IMG/VR virus record: IMGVR_UViG_3300037119_000423
Coordinates: 1 to 30,597 of that record
DNA length: 30,597 bases
Source of the DNA: a virus
Reading direction: 5' to 3' (one strand)
Under the pieces are notes generated by a model, which had not been told where the DNA came from, did no database searches, and was given only the letters and a program-made list of their open reading frames with translations. The position numbers and the translations under genes are program-made. Shown here one piece after another: positions 30,506 through 30,597 of this stretch; positions within the stretch are counted from its first letter, which is position 1; every line of letters starts with the position of its first letter.

Positions 30506-30597
30506 ATGAGTAACCTAGTATCGAACTCTGAGGCGGACAGTTTCCTGTCCTGTCAGCAGAAGCACTTTTACTCCTTCGGTGAGCCTAACTCCGACGG
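30506..30597 (+). CDS. Possible PD-(D/E)XK (RecB/Cas4-like) nuclease, N-terminal fragment
   Basis: Only the first 30 codons are in the window: MSNLVSNSEADSFLSCQQKH, then FYSFGEPNSDG. The pattern of a serine turn, an acidic/alanine helix, a Ser-Cys pair and an aromatic block (xFYSFG) resembles the start of RecB/Cas4-type exonucleases in phages (S..E...FLSC..K..Y). No catalytic residue can be seen yet. AAAGAAG precedes the ATG. Any other DNA-metabolism protein remains possible. Confidence 0.5.
   Translation, partial: MSNLVSNSEADSFLSCQQKHFYSFGEPNSD

Noticed and set aside
1-30597. CRISPR array, integrase, att site or insertion sequence
   Set aside because: No regularly spaced repeats, recombinase motifs or terminal inverted repeats with target duplications were found.

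Overview
The window looks like part of a tailed-phage genome with short-tailed (podovirus-type) virion genes. The likely host is an actinobacterium. This rests on the style of the endolysin, the histidine-rich minor-structural motif, the roughly balanced base composition and the TTGACA/TATAAT promoters, and it is inference. The podovirus reading rests on a large P22-like portal (734 aa), proteins resembling the T7-type tail tubular A and B pair, several long alanine/glutamine-rich proteins resembling internal virion proteins, and the absence of a recognisable major tail protein, tail sheath or tape measure. No integrase, CRISPR array or insertion sequence was seen.

Layout. From about 21.9 kb down to the left edge everything is read leftward and forms a packaging and virion-structure block. 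In order of transcription it holds: a double helix-turn-helix protein; small terminase; two small tail-fibre-like structural genes; large terminase; an acidic hypothetical protein; a zinc-binding hypothetical protein with a possible frameshifted extension; portal; a small protein; scaffold; major capsid; a strong terminator; an SGNH esterase-like virion protein; a 29-residue membrane peptide; a minor structural protein; endolysin (amidase); two adaptor or tail-tube proteins; and then four probable internal or ejection proteins. The last of these is a giant open frame of at least 1167 codons that leaves the window at its left edge. Most of these genes abut or overlap by TAATG or ATGA, so translational coupling is likely.

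From about 22.1 kb to the right edge genes are read rightward and look early or replicative. Two genes (22207-22554 and 22751-23500) sit in their own promoter and terminator cassettes and are probably strongly expressed. They are followed by a run of small unknown proteins, a 29-residue peptide gene, a tRNA-Lys(TTT), a SNF2-type helicase with a zinc-ribbon-like insertion, a cysteine-rich mini-protein, an HNH endonuclease-like protein and, at the edge, the first codons of a possible PD-(D/E)XK (RecB/Cas4-like) nuclease.

The divergent control region (21916-22206) carries a good leftward promoter and an inverted repeat next to the helix-turn-helix gene, so self-regulation is plausible. Three rightward promoters share a TATACCG element in the spacer, and the same element lies at the leftward promoter. 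A second short motif, CGACAGGG (longest form GCCCTGTCGGTA), recurs at least twelve times in both coding and non-coding DNA, far more often than chance would give. These shared elements, rather than any single gene, are the best candidates for undescribed biology here.
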